Below are positions 46,610-58,317 of a stretch of 64,000 nucleotides of DNA, piece after piece; the stretch's first letter is position 1, and every line of letters begins with the position of its first letter. This stretch comes from Leptidea sinapis (taxonomy: Eukaryota; Arthropoda; Insecta; Lepidoptera; Pieridae). The position numbers and the translations under genes were made by a program. A model generated the notes under the pieces. It was not told where the DNA came from. It saw only the letters and a list, made by a program, of their open reading frames with translations, and searched no databases. Where the stretch lies: contig NC_066309.1 in assembly GCF_905404315.1 (NCBI RefSeq), positions 2,542,001 through 2,606,000 on the forward strand, in the 5' to 3' direction.

Positions 46610-47420
46610 AAAACCTTTAGTTGCGAATGCAACGGGCAACTACTACTTTTGTAATAAAGAAGTGAAAAACATGTGTGCATGTGTATACATAACTTATCAC
46701 GCTATCAAATAGTCTTGTACGAAGCAAGCTCGAGTATTGTTGTCATGTCTGGTCCCCTTGCTATATATATAGCGGATTTGTGGATGGAACAGAATAATAT
46801 AAAAATCGCGATACAAAAATAGAGGTTGATTGTAGAGAGTGAAAATTTAGGGTTGTATGTATTTTTTAAAGCTGCATCAGAAAAAAAAATTAAAACAAAA
46901 AATTACGTCCAATAAAATAAAAAATAAAATTAGGGGTGGACCGGACCACATTTAGGGAGATGAAAAATATGCGTATAAAATTTGGTAAAAATCAGTAAAG
47001 CCGTTTCGGAGGAGTAAGGTAACTAACATTGTGAAACGAGAATTTTATATATAATACAAGCTGACTCGGGAGACGTTCTTCTGTACATAAATAATAAATA
47101 CTGTTTTTGTCAATAATATTTCATAACATCCAGAACGTAAATTTTTACGAACGTTTTTCGTAACATATGCTCCTTGTTTTTATAATGAAATTGTTTCACA
47201 GCAGAACTGTCAAACCGTGCGTCAATAAATTCTCTCATAGAAAATATGTCCATTCAAAACAAATATTGGAAATAAAATTAATTATGGGTCCCAAACGAAA
47301 TAAAAGTATCCTATCTCTCAAGTTGGACTAAACTGCACTCCATGAAGTAATCCCTATTAAAATCCGTCTATTAGTTTATGAGTCCATCGCGGACAAACAT
47401 CGTGTCACGTAATTTATGTA

Positions 47421-48220
47421 TATAAGGTAGTAAGAAATGTTAATGAATGATATGTAAGTTATCACTTAGATAGTTTTTAATTTTTTGTAAGTAGTTCATG
47501 TATTAGTGCGTGATTGTTGGATTTTCGAATAAATAAATGAATATATAAACAGGAACACATAATATTAAGTCTTATTGATAACTGATTGATATAGATTAAT
47601 CGTTAATTGCCAATATATTTATGTAACCTTACACGTAATTATATTCATATGGACAAATTCATTATATACTTTCAACAAGATAAAATGTCGTAAATATCTG
47701 GTCTTTTAAATTGACGAAGCTACTGTTGTGTGGGTGACCCTTTATGAGGTTGACAAGTGCGGATTTAGATTAATTAGACGTTTACAATAAGCCCCATAAA
47801 GTCTTATATCTGTTTGGTCTAAACATGTACAAATGTCGAACAACTGCATACGAATGGCTTGACTACTGTCACACAGAGGGACTCCAGAAGTCCCTCTGTG
47901 TGACTGTGTGTCTTGGATGGTTGGCACACCTATGAACCGAGAACTCTCATACACACACACCCTCTCATGCATACAGACACAATTACCTCTATCCTTTTGA
48001 TTATTAAAGTCTTTTAGTCACTGTGTAAAAGTAATCCTGGTGACCAGTAATACAGGCATTTTATTACCTGCCACAGGCACCAGCGATCCACGACCAAAAC
48101 TTTTGTATTCCATGTATTTTTAAGTTTTCGCTGCATTGTAATTTTGGTTTGTGGGTGAGAATAAATAAAAGTTATTATTAATTTTGATGCCATCGGTTCA
48201 AGAGACACCAGGAGACCTTG
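47421..48220. other. unclassified, contains a short perfect hairpin
   Basis: At 47868-47904, gtcacacagagggact is followed by ccaga and the exact reverse complement (16-bp arms, 5-nt loop). Nothing else recognised. Frames at 47742-47972 and 48014-48208 have no motif. Confidence 0.5.
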
Positions 48221-48520
48221 TTTTTTTATTTATGAAAAAAAGGGATGTGAAGAGCCGAACGTTCAGCTGATGGTAATTGATACGCCTTGCCCATTACAAT
48301 CCAGTGCCGTTCAGGATTCTTGAAAGACAGAAAAATTGTCAGCCACACTACAATTGTGCTCGTCACCTTGAGACATAAGATGTTAAGTCTCATTTTTCCA
48401 GTAATTTAACTACCGAAACACAGTAATGCTTACACATATTGCTTCACGGCAGGAATAGGCGCCGTTGTGGTACCCATAATCTAGCCGGCATCCTGTGGAA
48501 AGCTCTACCTCTCACTGGTA
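48221..48520 (-). mobile_element. SAF retroposon, copy 13
   Basis: Short form from ccagtgagaggtagagcttt (48518) to a tail near 48225. It has lost about 15 bp around the gaagggcgccgtagc block. The main hairpin 3' side is scrambled. Confidence 0.86.
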
Positions 48521-49019
48521 TTACTATATATATGGATTTGAGTGTCTGTTCAATGTTCAATCCTAGCTAGTTTTACTCTGGCAACTAACGAGAAATCATT
48601 GATTTACGCAATTCGAGTACTAATAGTCCTCGAAATATTAATTAGATCAGAAAAGGGGCTAATAAGCTGAGCAGTTGTAAGCAACGCATAGTCATAAGGA
48701 TCAAATTTGTGTGAATAAATAAAAATCGATAGGATAAAACAAGTTCTCGGCCCTCTCATGTTATTGGCCAGACATCAAGTGCGTTATATAATCGTCAATT
48801 AAAACTGGAACAAGTGAAAACCGTCAAAATTTGAAATGTCAAGTGGCAACCTTGCTCCGGTACTAGCCAGTAATTACCTGTAGCATTTAAAGTTATTACA
48901 GGGCACTTTTACTTCGACTTCTGTTTCAAATTACTTCAATAAAATTGTTATATAAAGTAATTAGTCAATCACTATGTAAAGCAGGCTGAACTGGCGTTTA
49001 TATATACTCCTTAAATGTT
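48521..49019. other. no feature recognised
   Basis: Nothing supported. Confidence 0.4.
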
Positions 49020-49249
49020 TTTTTGTATATGGACTAGGAGGATAAACGAGCGTACGGGACACTTGGTGTTAAGTGACCACAACCGTCACATTCTCTTGCA
49101 ACACCAGAGGAATCACAGGAGCGTTGCCGGCCTTTAAGGAAGGTGTACGCGCTTTTTTTTAAGGTATCCATGTTGTAACGTCCCGGAAACACCACACAAG
49201 GAAGCTCATTCCACAGCTTTGTAGTACGTGGAAGAAAGCTCCTTGAAAA
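49020..49249 (-). mobile_element. LINE-A 3' end
   Basis: The minus-strand LINE-A end: the plus strand shows acgagcgtacgggacacttg, ccagaggaatcacaggagc, gttgccggcc and gtacgtggaagaaagctcc. The tail lies near 49020. Joined directly to a LINE-E end in the same orientation. Confidence 0.83.
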
Positions 49250-49505
49250 AGGGTTGAGCTAATGAGAAGAAGTAGCAAGAAACTCATTGCCACTCTTTTA
49301 TATCAAGATTTACATTTACATCGATGTACAAATCATTTCAATTACAATATAATATGTAAAATGATGCAACAAACACACTCAAACGTCAAATAGTCAATGT
49401 CTTACACGAATAAGTCAAAAAAATAAATGTAAATTAATAGAAAAGTTATTGAGTACAGTAGCTGCATCATCCACATACACCATAAATAAATAAAGGTAGT
49501 CTGTG
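49250..49505 (-). mobile_element. LINE-E 3' UTR fragment
   Basis: Reverse of the 22350-22683 blocks: gctaatgagaagaagtagca, taagtcaaaaaaataaatgt and gcatcatccacatacac. It is cut at 49250 by the LINE-A copy. Confidence 0.72.
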
Positions 49506-49670
49506 AGCATTTTATAAGCGATTATCAATAAATAAATATGTTTATATCCTTACATATATAGACACATAATAACTTTTAAGAATCTGAAACCGAGTCTCCG
49601 GCAACAGGATCATCCTGCCACCCCAAGCAGCGCCCGTTCACGAGCATTACATATAGGAGTATATATATTA

Positions 49671-50139
49671 CTAGCTGACCCGACAGACGTTGTTTTGCCA
49701 ATAGAAAATGATAAGGATTAATATCGTATTTGTGAAAACGGCTTTTGCATTACCGCGTTATAACTGCTAATTTGAAAATATTAAAATGAATATAGTATTT
49801 TATCCTTAACAGATAGATATATGTCATCTGGGACTTTTCTGTAGAATTGTGTATAAGATAGACAATTCCACGATACATTATTTTGTTATATCACAAAGGG
49901 TACAGCGTTTTCGCTTAAAGCTCCCAGACGACATATAATTTCCAACATCTCCAAAAAATTTCGTTATTTTTGTACAAAAATGTATACAAAAACATAAAAA
50001 AAAAGTAGACTAAAACCTTTCTCGAGAACCACGTTATCCATTGGCGAAAATAGCGTGAAGATAGGTGCAGCAGTTTTTGAGTTTATCGCGAACAGACAGA
50101 CAGACGTGGCGGAGGACTTTGTTTTATAATGTGTAGTGA
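49671..50139 (-). mobile_element. non-autonomous Helitron (469 bp)
   Basis: On the minus strand it starts TCactacacattataaaac after an A and ends acgtctgtcgggtcagCTAG before a T. The body includes cagacagacgtggcggagga on the plus strand. There is no Rep/helicase coding. It is the longest Helitron here with both ends clear. Confidence 0.8.
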
Positions 50140-50660
50140 TTTGATATTATTTTTCATATAGTTAATTATGTATTTTGTTAGAGTTTCGTGTCTTTTCCAT
50201 GTTATTATTTAAGTGATGCTTCTTTTCAAATAAATAAATAAAATATTTTTCTATGCGTTTGCCCTGGATAGTCTCCTTGCGCTTGGATCACACTCTAACC
50301 GACAAATTGCCTAATTTATTAGGATTTATTTAGGTTTATTGAAAATATCGAAAGATCACGTGGTCGACTTAACGCCCTAGATTAGTCTGAGCAAAGTCTA
50401 ATCTAGAGCTATAGATCTCAGCCTTAGTTCCGTCGTTGTTTTTGAACGCTTCATGGCACAGAAAACGGATTTACAGCTCGCACTTCGCTTTCAACCGTCA
50501 TCGAGCATGCGTTAAGGGCATGCGCTATTGACTGCGCTATGACGCATGCCCTTGAAGAACGAAGAAAGTCACATTGTGAACAAAGATAGTGTTGTATAAT
50601 TTTTAGATCTTAAATGTTCTAAGCAAGATGTTATTTTTTGATTAAATACACAAATAAAAT
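50140..50660. other. unclassified with two short inverted repeats
   Basis: ctagattag / ctaatctag lies near 50376-50405, and aagggcatgcg / cgcatgccctt near 50514-50554 (11-bp perfect arms). Nothing else recognised. A retroposon-like aaataaataaataaaat ends near 50245. Confidence 0.4.
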
Positions 50661-50678
50661 TTGAAAACAAAATTTATT

Positions 50679-50752
50679 AACGATACAGGACTCGAACTCG
50701 CGACCTCTTGCGTTCCGTGCGAGCGCTCTACCAACTGGGCCAACCGTTCGTG
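50679..50752 (-). mobile_element. tRNA-derived SINE head
   Basis: The minus strand contains A box tggcccagttgg and B box gagttcgagtcc, and the central gctcgcacggaacgcaagag. The acceptor and T stems do not close, so it is a SINE head and not a tRNA gene. It belongs to a different SINE lineage from 28503. Confidence 0.78.
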
Positions 50753-51399
50753 TGACGTCACTTCATAAATCTTGTATGCCTTGTTAAACTCTCAGGTTGT
50801 AGCTTCATCTTAAATGTTATAGCTGGCATGAGACATTTTGAGCCAGTACACCGAAATGGCAATTCGATTCTAAATTACCTCTACTATCATCTATAAAAAA
50901 TAGTTACAATTATTTACAGATCAGGCGTAATAATAAATTTCTGTATTACAATTTCTATCAGCTTTTTACAACATAAATGCAAAACACTACTCAGGCAATG
51001 ATGCATCAACCTTGCTTCTAGAAACATCGCCAGGCCAATTGTCAATAGTATGCTATTATTCCTAAATTATCACAATTATCACACTATAACTTATGAAGTC
51101 ACAAGGCCACCTTATTCATATTAATGTTTCGAGATTAAATCTTCTGGCTAATGATTTTTTTAATGCATGTTTATCACAGAGTATATAATTATTTTTTCGT
51201 TCTGGGTAATACGAATGTTATAACTTATTGTGCAATGAAATACAGAATGAATTTCGGTGAAATTGAAGTAACGATAATGTTTATAACTTTATTGTCAACT
51301 TTATATGATTTTTTTTATGAAATAGAAGGAGATGAGGGGAGGAGATAGATGCCAGCCTCTTCGATACGCGCTTTTTATTGTTATCATATCGTATATTTG
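50753..51399. other. no feature recognised
   Basis: AT-rich. A 65-codon frame at 51151-51348 has no motif. Confidence 0.4.
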
Positions 51400-51671
51400 G
51401 ACATGTTCAATCCATCCCAGCGCATACTCCATAGGGAGTGCCGCTTGCGCCTTTCTCTCCCCAAGAGGAGGTCGCCTTCGAAGGCTTAGAGGGCACTTCC
51501 CCAAAGCCAACCTCAGGTGGTGTTTAGTGGGTAGGCATTTAGGTTTTACGTGAATTCCACATAACCAACTCAGAATTAGGCTGCCTTGGTATCCATGAGC
51601 ATTCATCACCTCCCTCCCGTCGTTATCCCGGAGGGTAGCCCTTTCCTTTGTGTAGGGCAAAAAAAATGTCT
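51400..51671 (-). repeat. unidentified GC-richer block with 140-codon frame
   Basis: The minus-strand frame (51723-51301) includes KHHLRLALGKCPLSLRRRPP and LGERKAQAALPMEYALGWIE. The DNA contains gccttcgaaggcgacctcct, a palindrome-containing word that I associate with a lepidopteran repeat but cannot name. Because the frame starts inside a LINE-A fragment, it is not a host gene as it stands. Confidence 0.4.
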
Positions 51672-51750
51672 GAATGAACGTGGAAGAAAGTTCGTTGAAA
51701 ACTGCATTGTGGAGGAGAGCCACACATCCAAATGGTGGGGATGATATTAA
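51672..51750 (-). mobile_element. LINE-A fragment
   Basis: The plus strand shows gaacgtggaagaaagttcgt, gaaaactgcattgtggagga and cacacatccaaatggtgggg, the reverse of the LINE-A HHLDVWRSSTVRFSRNFL coding block. Only about 80 bp survive. Confidence 0.72.
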
Positions 51751-52742
51751 TATTTACGGCGTGTGGTTGGATGGAGGAATTGGGCGGCATGTGAAACAAC
51801 TTCTGAGAATAATCTCAGAGACAAAAGCGGTAAAAGATACAATGAAGGAACGTGCATATACGGTACGATATGTAAGACTCCTGCGTATCTACTGACGCTG
51901 ATAAACAGCGTTTATTTGTTTTTTTTTAAATTGTTCGTTTTCTTTCTTTCATTAAATTCATGGACATCTGTTCAGTGGGGTCACCTTCGTAACACTGAAG
52001 GGTCGACAAGAATCTCATTATATTATTTTGCTTATAAGTTTCGTTTTTTGCCTCAAGATTTTTTTTTGTGTTTTTGCGGTAATCCTTGTATTTTTTTTGC
52101 AGAGGTGTACAAGACCTAGCTGACTCTGGAATTTCTTCATACTACTACTATTTTACACTTCTTTGTATACATATGACCAACTTATCAATGAAAGTCTTGC
52201 TGGTCTGTCAATTTTTATCATGAAAAAATAACCTCTCCCCCTTCTTTTTCGTAACTGTTTCTTCAACTTTTTTAAATAATATTGGTGAATGGTAATAGGA
52301 CTGGACGAAATAAAAATCGAAATTATTGACCATTTGTTCAGCTGATATTGATAAAATATGTACTCATTTAAATTACATACCTAACTTTACGACGGGATAT
52401 TGTGTTATTTCCGTTCTTCAGATAATTTGCAAAATATGTAATTTCGAGGCTGTATTTAATTATCGGTTGCAATTACAAAATTTCTGTTTATTTTTGGTGC
52501 AAGTGAACGTTTGTTTGTCAAAGCTGAAGTCTTGATATTAGCCTGTACTTAGACAATAGACATTTAACAATAATATTAATTATTATTATGTCCTATAGTA
52601 TATTGCTTTGGTACGATGCAATTTATAACCTAATAAATAATATATTAGAGTATCAATTCGATTGTTTTAATTATTTACATGAAGCCTTCACAGACTAAGA
52701 CGAGTAAAATGCAAATGCTAAGTTGGTATTAGTACAATATTT
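51751..52742. other. no feature recognised
   Basis: AT-rich. Frames at 51763-52119 and 52326-52535 show no known domain. Confidence 0.4.
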
Positions 52743-53029
52743 ACCAGTGGGAAGCTCCTTTGTACCGCATGCTGGCTAGATTATGGGTAGGTACCACAAC
52801 GGCGCCTATTTCTGCCGTGAAGCAGTAATGTATTAGCAAGCATTCAGCTCAGGGGAAATGAGACTTACCATGTTATGTCTTAAGGTAACGAGCGTAATTG
52901 TAGTGCCACCCAGAATTTTTGGGTTTTTCAATAATCCTGAGCGGCATTGCATTTTAATGGGCATGGCGTATCAATTACCATTAGCTGAACGTCCTAATCG
53001 TCTCGTCCCTTATTTTCATAAAAAAAAAG
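52743..53029 (+). mobile_element. SAF retroposon, copy 14
   Basis: Short form from accagtgggaagctcctttg to tctcgtcccttattttcata plus A8. It lacks about 50 bp around the second small hairpin (gcattca joins gctcagg). Confidence 0.88.
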
Positions 53030-53059
53030 TAATTTGCATATTGACACAAATTATTTTGC

Positions 53060-53265
53060 CTCAAAATAAGCGCAGCCTGTACTCGTGCACGACAAAGAAA
53101 TATTTAAAACGGTATACATTCTCAAACATACATATAAACATGCATGAACACGGAACAAACATCCATATTCATAATATAAATATTTGCTTCTGCCGGGGTT
53201 CGAATGCGGGACCTCTAGATCTGTAATGTTGGTCACTGGGCTATTATATTTTTTTAGATAAATTT
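53060..53265 (-). mobile_element. tRNA-derived SINE, same family as 28503
   Basis: On the minus strand: a tRNA-like head with cccagtgaccaac and gaggtcccgcattcgaaccc, then the family body catgcatgtttatatgtatg, tttaaatatttctttgtcgt and gagtacaggctgcg. Diverged from the plus-strand copy. Confidence 0.7.
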
Positions 53266-53441
53266 GCCTAATTGGTCTTACTGGTCTGAAATCCAAATAT
53301 TTCATAGGGATTTAAACTCTGTACAGTGCGTACAATACAATTTTCGCGTTTGTCAAATAAAATTCTATTTAATTGTTATCATTTGAAAACTCTTAAATAA
53401 ACTATTTTAATACTTATAGATACACCAGTATTTTAATACAT

Positions 53442-53722
53442 ACCAGTGGGAGGCTCCTTTGCACGGGATGCCGGCTAGATTATGAGTACCACAACGGCGT
53501 TGCCGTGAAGTAGTAATGTGTAAAAATTATTGTGTTTAGGTAGTGTTGTAGCTAGTGCAATTACTGGGCAAATGAGACTTAACATCTTACTTCTCATGGT
53601 TCAGATGCTTTGGGTTTTTCAAGAATCCAGAGCGGCACTGCATTGTAATGGGCAGGGCGTATCCATTACCACCAGCTGAACGTCCTGCTCGTCTCGTGCT
53701 TTATTTTGATTAAAAAAATACA
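53442..53722 (+). mobile_element. SAF retroposon, copy 15
   Basis: Short form from accagtgggaggctcctttg to ctcgtgctttattttgatta plus an A run. aatacat occurs just before the start and just after the A run, a possible 7-bp target duplication. Internal losses affect the 5' hairpin arm. Confidence 0.88.
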
Positions 53723-54268
53723 TTTAAGGGGTTTTAAAGTTAGAACACATACGTTGCGGTATAAAAAATATAAAAAAAAAAACAACTATATAGAAGGTTC
53801 CGAAGCAAAGGTCGTTGGGTCATGGAAAAACAATTGTCTTCTATTGTAATTGGTATTTTGTTACGTTGGGCAACTGATAACTTGATAACCCACAGTCATT
53901 ACAGAGAGGCATGACTGACCAACATAACATGACCCATATTGCAACTACATTTACGATACATGTCATTATGTCATAGTCAAAGATATTATTAGCTTTTATT
54001 AAAACACAACCGCATAATGGCTTCGGTAATAATATTATGAATTGATCTGTTTTATTACGACCTTTGCCTTTGACTTTTCGAAAATATTTTAACAGTTATT
54101 GAAACGTGATTAATTACTTAATACAATTACATTACACAGTAGTTACGAAAAAAGTTACTAAAGCAATATAAAATGAACAAACACAACATAAACACAAACA
54201 CACACTACACGCACACAAACACATTCAAACATAATATAAACACAATGACCGATGACAACATAATATAA
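53723..54268. other. no feature recognised
   Basis: AT-rich, with a loose acac-rich patch at 54180-54245. Confidence 0.4.
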
Positions 54269-54618
54269 TCTATACTTACTAATATTATAAAGCTGCAGTG
54301 TTTGTTTGTTTGTTTGAACGCGTTAATCTCTGGTACTACTGGTCCGATTTGAATGATTCTTTCAGTGTTGGGTAGTCCATTTATCGAGGAAGGCTATAGG
54401 CTAGGTTTTTTTTTTCAAAATTAGGGATCCGTAATAAAATTGCTATTTTGTAACACAAGGTGTAAAATCGAAAACCAATTTTTGCGTGCGCTGCAAAAAC
54501 TATTGACAATAGAACAAAATGATGTACAGGCTATAATATAGGCAATATTTTATTGCTTATAAAACTATCGCGTGAATTATACTTTATATGGCAAAACAAC
54601 GTTTGCCGGGTCAGCTAG
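54269..54618 (+). mobile_element. non-autonomous Helitron (350 bp)
   Basis: Begins TCtatacttactaatattat after an A and ends tttgccgggtcagCTAG before a T. Contains (tgtt)n at 54300 and ctactggtccgatttgaatg. No coding. Confidence 0.8.
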
Positions 54619-55744
54619 TATAAGATATATTTAACATTCGCATTCATACGAATGATATGGTTCTTATAATGTTTTTACGATTTAAGAACTTTATTTCTCA
54701 GAAGAATATTACAATATTCACTTATGTAGAAAATGTATTCTAATTTCTATATAATATTATGTGAGCCGTGAGAATATAACAATATCTAAAATATATCGAT
54801 TATTTTTTCTTGTTTAACTATAAATATTAACAGAGTACGTAAAGTGGAAAAAAACAGTAAACACACACTAGATGAAACACTTAAAAAGAAATAACTATAC
54901 AACTTAAAATCTAAATCATAGATAGATAGACAGTCATAAATAAGTTAGCTACACTACACTTATGAATATCAACTAAAGACACAATACTGAATACAATAAT
55001 ACAAGAACTTTAGTGAATTACGCGATCGAGCGGCGCGATGCGATTTAAACTATACATATTATTATGTTAAAGTAAATTAAGTTGAAAAATCAACTAATGA
55101 ATAGTAGATAGACCTGTAATTGGCTGTTATATGTAATATTCATGCCGTTGGGCTTTTCAATAAAACAATAAATAAAATTAGAAATCTGAATTTTTATCAC
55201 AAATTTGGGTGTTAAGTTTACTTGCAGCTAAACATTATTATTATTAAAAAATGTATGTATATATGCACAATAATAAACTTAAAAAAAATCATCAATCAAA
55301 AAGTTATACATCAATGAGTAGTATAAAACTCCTTAATACGCATTATGAACTAGTTTTAACTGGAATTGTTTCGATAGTTTTATTAATTACTTTGTTAAAT
55401 GTAGTATTTAAGACATATTTTTACGAATCTTCTGTTTCCTCATAAGCACTGATAGTTAGTGTGTGGGAAAACACTATATTTAAGAAGTACAATTAACCAT
55501 CATTGATGTTATGGGTTTTTATTTTCATGTGCATAAGGAATTATCCAAGGTAAAACCGAAAACCCACTTAAAATTGGAATAATTCTGGTTTTCCCTCGAT
55601 AAATACGTCTTGCAAGGAATTTGCTTACTAAGTGGAGATTAATTTAAGGGCTTTTATTGTTACCATGCAAACGATAAGTAAAAAAAATAAGCATTGTATC
55701 AATTAGCTATTTTTACATCTCGAAAATCTCAAACAAGGAAGTTG
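54619..55744. other. mostly unclassified, possible LINE tail at 55080-55178
   Basis: catgccgttgggcttttcaa followed by taaaacaataaataaaatta resembles a LINE 3' terminus on the plus strand. The 64-codon frame at 55251-55445 has no motif. Confidence 0.35.
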
Positions 55745-56315
55745 TGTGATGTGTGAATAGTTTTTTATATGCGTACGGTACCTGGTGTTAAGTGATCACC
55801 GCCACCCACATTCTCTTGCAACACCAGAGGAATCACAGGAGCGGGAGGGTTTTACCAGTTGGAGGTACCTTTGCACAGGATGCTGGCTAGATTATGGGTA
55901 CCACAACTGTGCCTCTTTTTGCCGTGAAGCAGAAATGTGTAAGCATTAATGTGTTTCGGTCTGAAGGCGCCGTTGCTAGTGAAATTACTGGGCAAATGTT
56001 ACTTAAAATCTTACGTCTCAAGGTGACGAGCGCAATTGTAGTGCCGCTTAGAATTTTTGTGTTTTTCAAGAATCCTGAGCGGCGCTGCATTGTACCAATG
56101 GGCAAGGCGTATCAATTACCATCAGCTGAACGTCCTGCTCGTCTCATTTTTTCATAAAAAGAGAAGCGTTGCCGGCCTTTAAGGAAGGTATACGCGCTTT
56201 TTCAAAATGAAAACCGCACTAGGAAGCTCATTCCAAAGCTTTGTTGTACGTGGAAGAAAGTTCCTTGAAAACCGCACTGTCGAGGAATGCCACACATACA
56301 GATGTTAGGGACTCA
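55745..56315 (-). mobile_element. LINE-A 3' end split by a SAF
   Basis: Minus-strand LINE-A. The plus strand has gtacggtacctggtgttaag, ccagaggaatcacaggagcg, then a SAF, then gcgttgccggcctttaagga and gtacgtggaagaaagttcct up to ccacacatacagatg. Removing the SAF restores the uninterrupted LINE-A order, so the LINE was there first. Confidence 0.88.
55854..56160 (+). mobile_element. SAF retroposon, copy 16, nested in LINE-A
   Basis: Near-complete short form, accagttggaggtacctttg to tctcattttttcataaaaa, with the hairpin gtgccgctta / tgagcggcgc partly preserved. The junctions read ggagcg | gaagcg, so any target duplication is short (about 4-6 bp). Confidence 0.9.
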
Positions 56316-56635
56316 AATTCTTATTTATATTCTAATTTAATTTATAATGTTGAATATCCTTGAAGTTCTCTAAATAATAGAAATTAGTTCTCTGTTTATA
56401 TATATAAGCTTGTAAAATATTTGTATTTGTAAAATATCTCTTTTTATATTTATAAGGTTTAAATTGAAGGTTTATCGACAGGTAGCCGAAAGCTATTTAG
56501 TATTATTGTGAATAATATTATTTGAGATTAATTTCATCCCTATAATATTTATAACCGATTTGATAGACACATGCGTTAGAATATGTAATATCTATTTTAG
56601 TTTCGAAAATCCGGAAACACTTTGTTTAGTAGAAT
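56316..56635. other. no feature recognised
   Basis: AT-rich spacer between two LINE-A copies. Confidence 0.4.
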
Positions 56636-57055
56636 CAGCAAGAAACATTTGATCGCGTGCCACGCAGAGCTCCTCGAACTGTCGAGGATCTAGTACTCTG
56701 TGAATGGCCGGGTCACTTGGTGTATAAAGAAGTTTCTTCATTGTGTGTCTTCTACCGCATTTATCAAGGGGTTGTTGAAAAGAGCTGTTTAACTCAAAAT
56801 TTGGAACATCATCTCTATCACCTGGATGTCAGACGTTCCTCTACAGTTCAGTTTTCAAGGAGCTTTCTTTCACGTACAACTAGAGATATGTCTACTGTGA
56901 GTAAACTATGGAATAAGCTTGCTTGAGCGGTATTTCCAGGACGATAAAACATGGATAACCTTCAAAAAAAGCACGTACCCTTTTTTAAAGGGCCGGCAAC
57001 ACTCCTGTGATTCCTATGTTGTTAATCAGTGACCGTTTCGCCTCTTCCATAAAAA
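56636..57055 (+). mobile_element. LINE-A C-terminal region, longest copy
   Basis: An 89-codon frame (56657-56926) includes TVEDLVLCEWPGHLVYKEVS, then SLCVFYRIYQGVVEKSCLTQ, HHLYHLDVRRSSTVQFSRSF and LSRTTRDMSTVSKLWNKLA. It continues to the tail cgcctcttccataaaaaaa. An insertion of about 20 bp in the RTTRDMSTV segment and several missing residues show decay. Confidence 0.85.
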
Positions 57056-57589
57056 AATAATATTAGTAGTACATTCTCGTGTGACACTTTGAATGTGGTT
57101 TCAAACTGACAATGAAATAAAAGGTAGTTACTTATAAGATTTTTTTCAAGCACGACCGCGCAAGGCCGCTCGGTAATTGCGTGTTAGAAGAGTCATAAAG
57201 CTATGACCGAGATCTAGTTTCGAACATTTTCGATTTGATATCGATTACATTGTTAGTGTCGTATACGGAAGGCGTTTGATAATTACAGTTTTGCACGTAA
57301 CTATTGTGCAACTATGGCGTATTGCTTAAATTGTTTGGAGCTTATGATTCGATAAGATTGGTCGTGATATAAAATATATATTTTATATTATCACTATGCA
57401 GTATATCACACATATCAATATCAACCTCAGAATGCCTGTGTTCCAGACTCATTTTAGATAGAAATTATGCCATAATAATATGCCCGTGCACTTCAACTTT
57501 GATCCATAAATTGGATGCAGCACCTTAATTTATTTGTGTGAAAAAAAATGGACAAAAAGGTGGACATTGGGTTTCTCGTTTGAGCTCTT
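57056..57589. other. no feature recognised
   Basis: AT-rich. A short near-palindrome, gtgatataaaatatatattt..., lies at 57365-57397. Confidence 0.4.
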
Positions 57590-57706
57590 CTTGCTCCGAA
57601 CATATGGTGGAATCAGTAATTTAAATTAAATATTTATTTTGACGATTCAAAAGTGTTTAATGTTTGTATATTTGATAAAGTTTATTTTACTTTGACTTTG
57701 ACTAAC
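57590..57706 (+). mobile_element. LINE-B-type 3' UTR
   Basis: atatggtggaatcagtaatt, tttgacgattcaaaagtgtt and the terminal tactttgactttgacta match the (tttgac)n-tailed UTR class seen at 23905 in reverse. Confidence 0.6.
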
Positions 57707-58317
57707 TTTTGATACTCTTATGCTGTTAATCAGCATTAATTTTGACCTTTAATTACGCTTTGAGCAACATTTTGTGCTTTAATGGTAACAATAACACTAA
57801 AGCGAGCTTGTAAAAAGCTTGCTGAGTTGCCCAGCGATTTTTATTGGCTTGTAATTCACTACTGTTTTGATTTCAATTTCAACATGGAATGGAACTATAA
57901 TAAAGTTATTATAAAACAAATTCGTGGAACCATATCGAGAATTTTATGGAACGCAAAGGGCAAAGATTACAACTTCATTTTATTTTTATTGCCAACTATT
58001 TAGAACGAATAGTAACAGATTCAACAGAGCAATTCAAGTGTGTAAGAAGAATTATTCGAGAATTCTTTTTGACTTTGCATGCATGGGTAACATACCTATC
58101 CTATTCAACAACGGTGCATATTTGGTGTTGAATTCATTCAAGAATAAACAACGTTTATTTAGAATAATATTGATATGATAAATGATTTATTTATACATAA
58201 TCTGCAAGCTCTTCAATGAGACAATTGTGGTATAAGACAGTTGGGAGAATTGTGAAATTTGTTTAGACATTCGTCGTAATTTCGTCGTTTTTCCTAATCA
58301 GCTATCAGATGTTGTAA
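57707..58317. other. no feature recognised
   Basis: Overlapping frames at 57782-58178 (61-84 codons) in three registers. No recognisable domain in any. Confidence 0.35.

Larger units (their letters stand above)
46129..47420. mobile_element. H1 composite repeat, separate locus, interrupted
   Basis: A full-length relative of the array H1. H1a from ttcccttccttagcgtgcg is split by a LINE-A insertion, then H1b continues past the array breakpoint to ccgcggacaaac-type sequence near 47400. It shows what the array copies have lost: about 215 bp after ttgtttcacagca, which match 28729-29085 in reverse. It has a small deletion at about 46967 relative to the array copies. Confidence 0.8.

Noticed and set aside
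50679..50752. Functional tRNA gene
   Set aside because: A and B boxes are good but acceptor and T stems do not pair, and the surroundings look like a SINE.
57782..58178. Transposase remnant
   Set aside because: Three overlapping frames looked suggestive, but none gives a recognisable HTH or catalytic motif.
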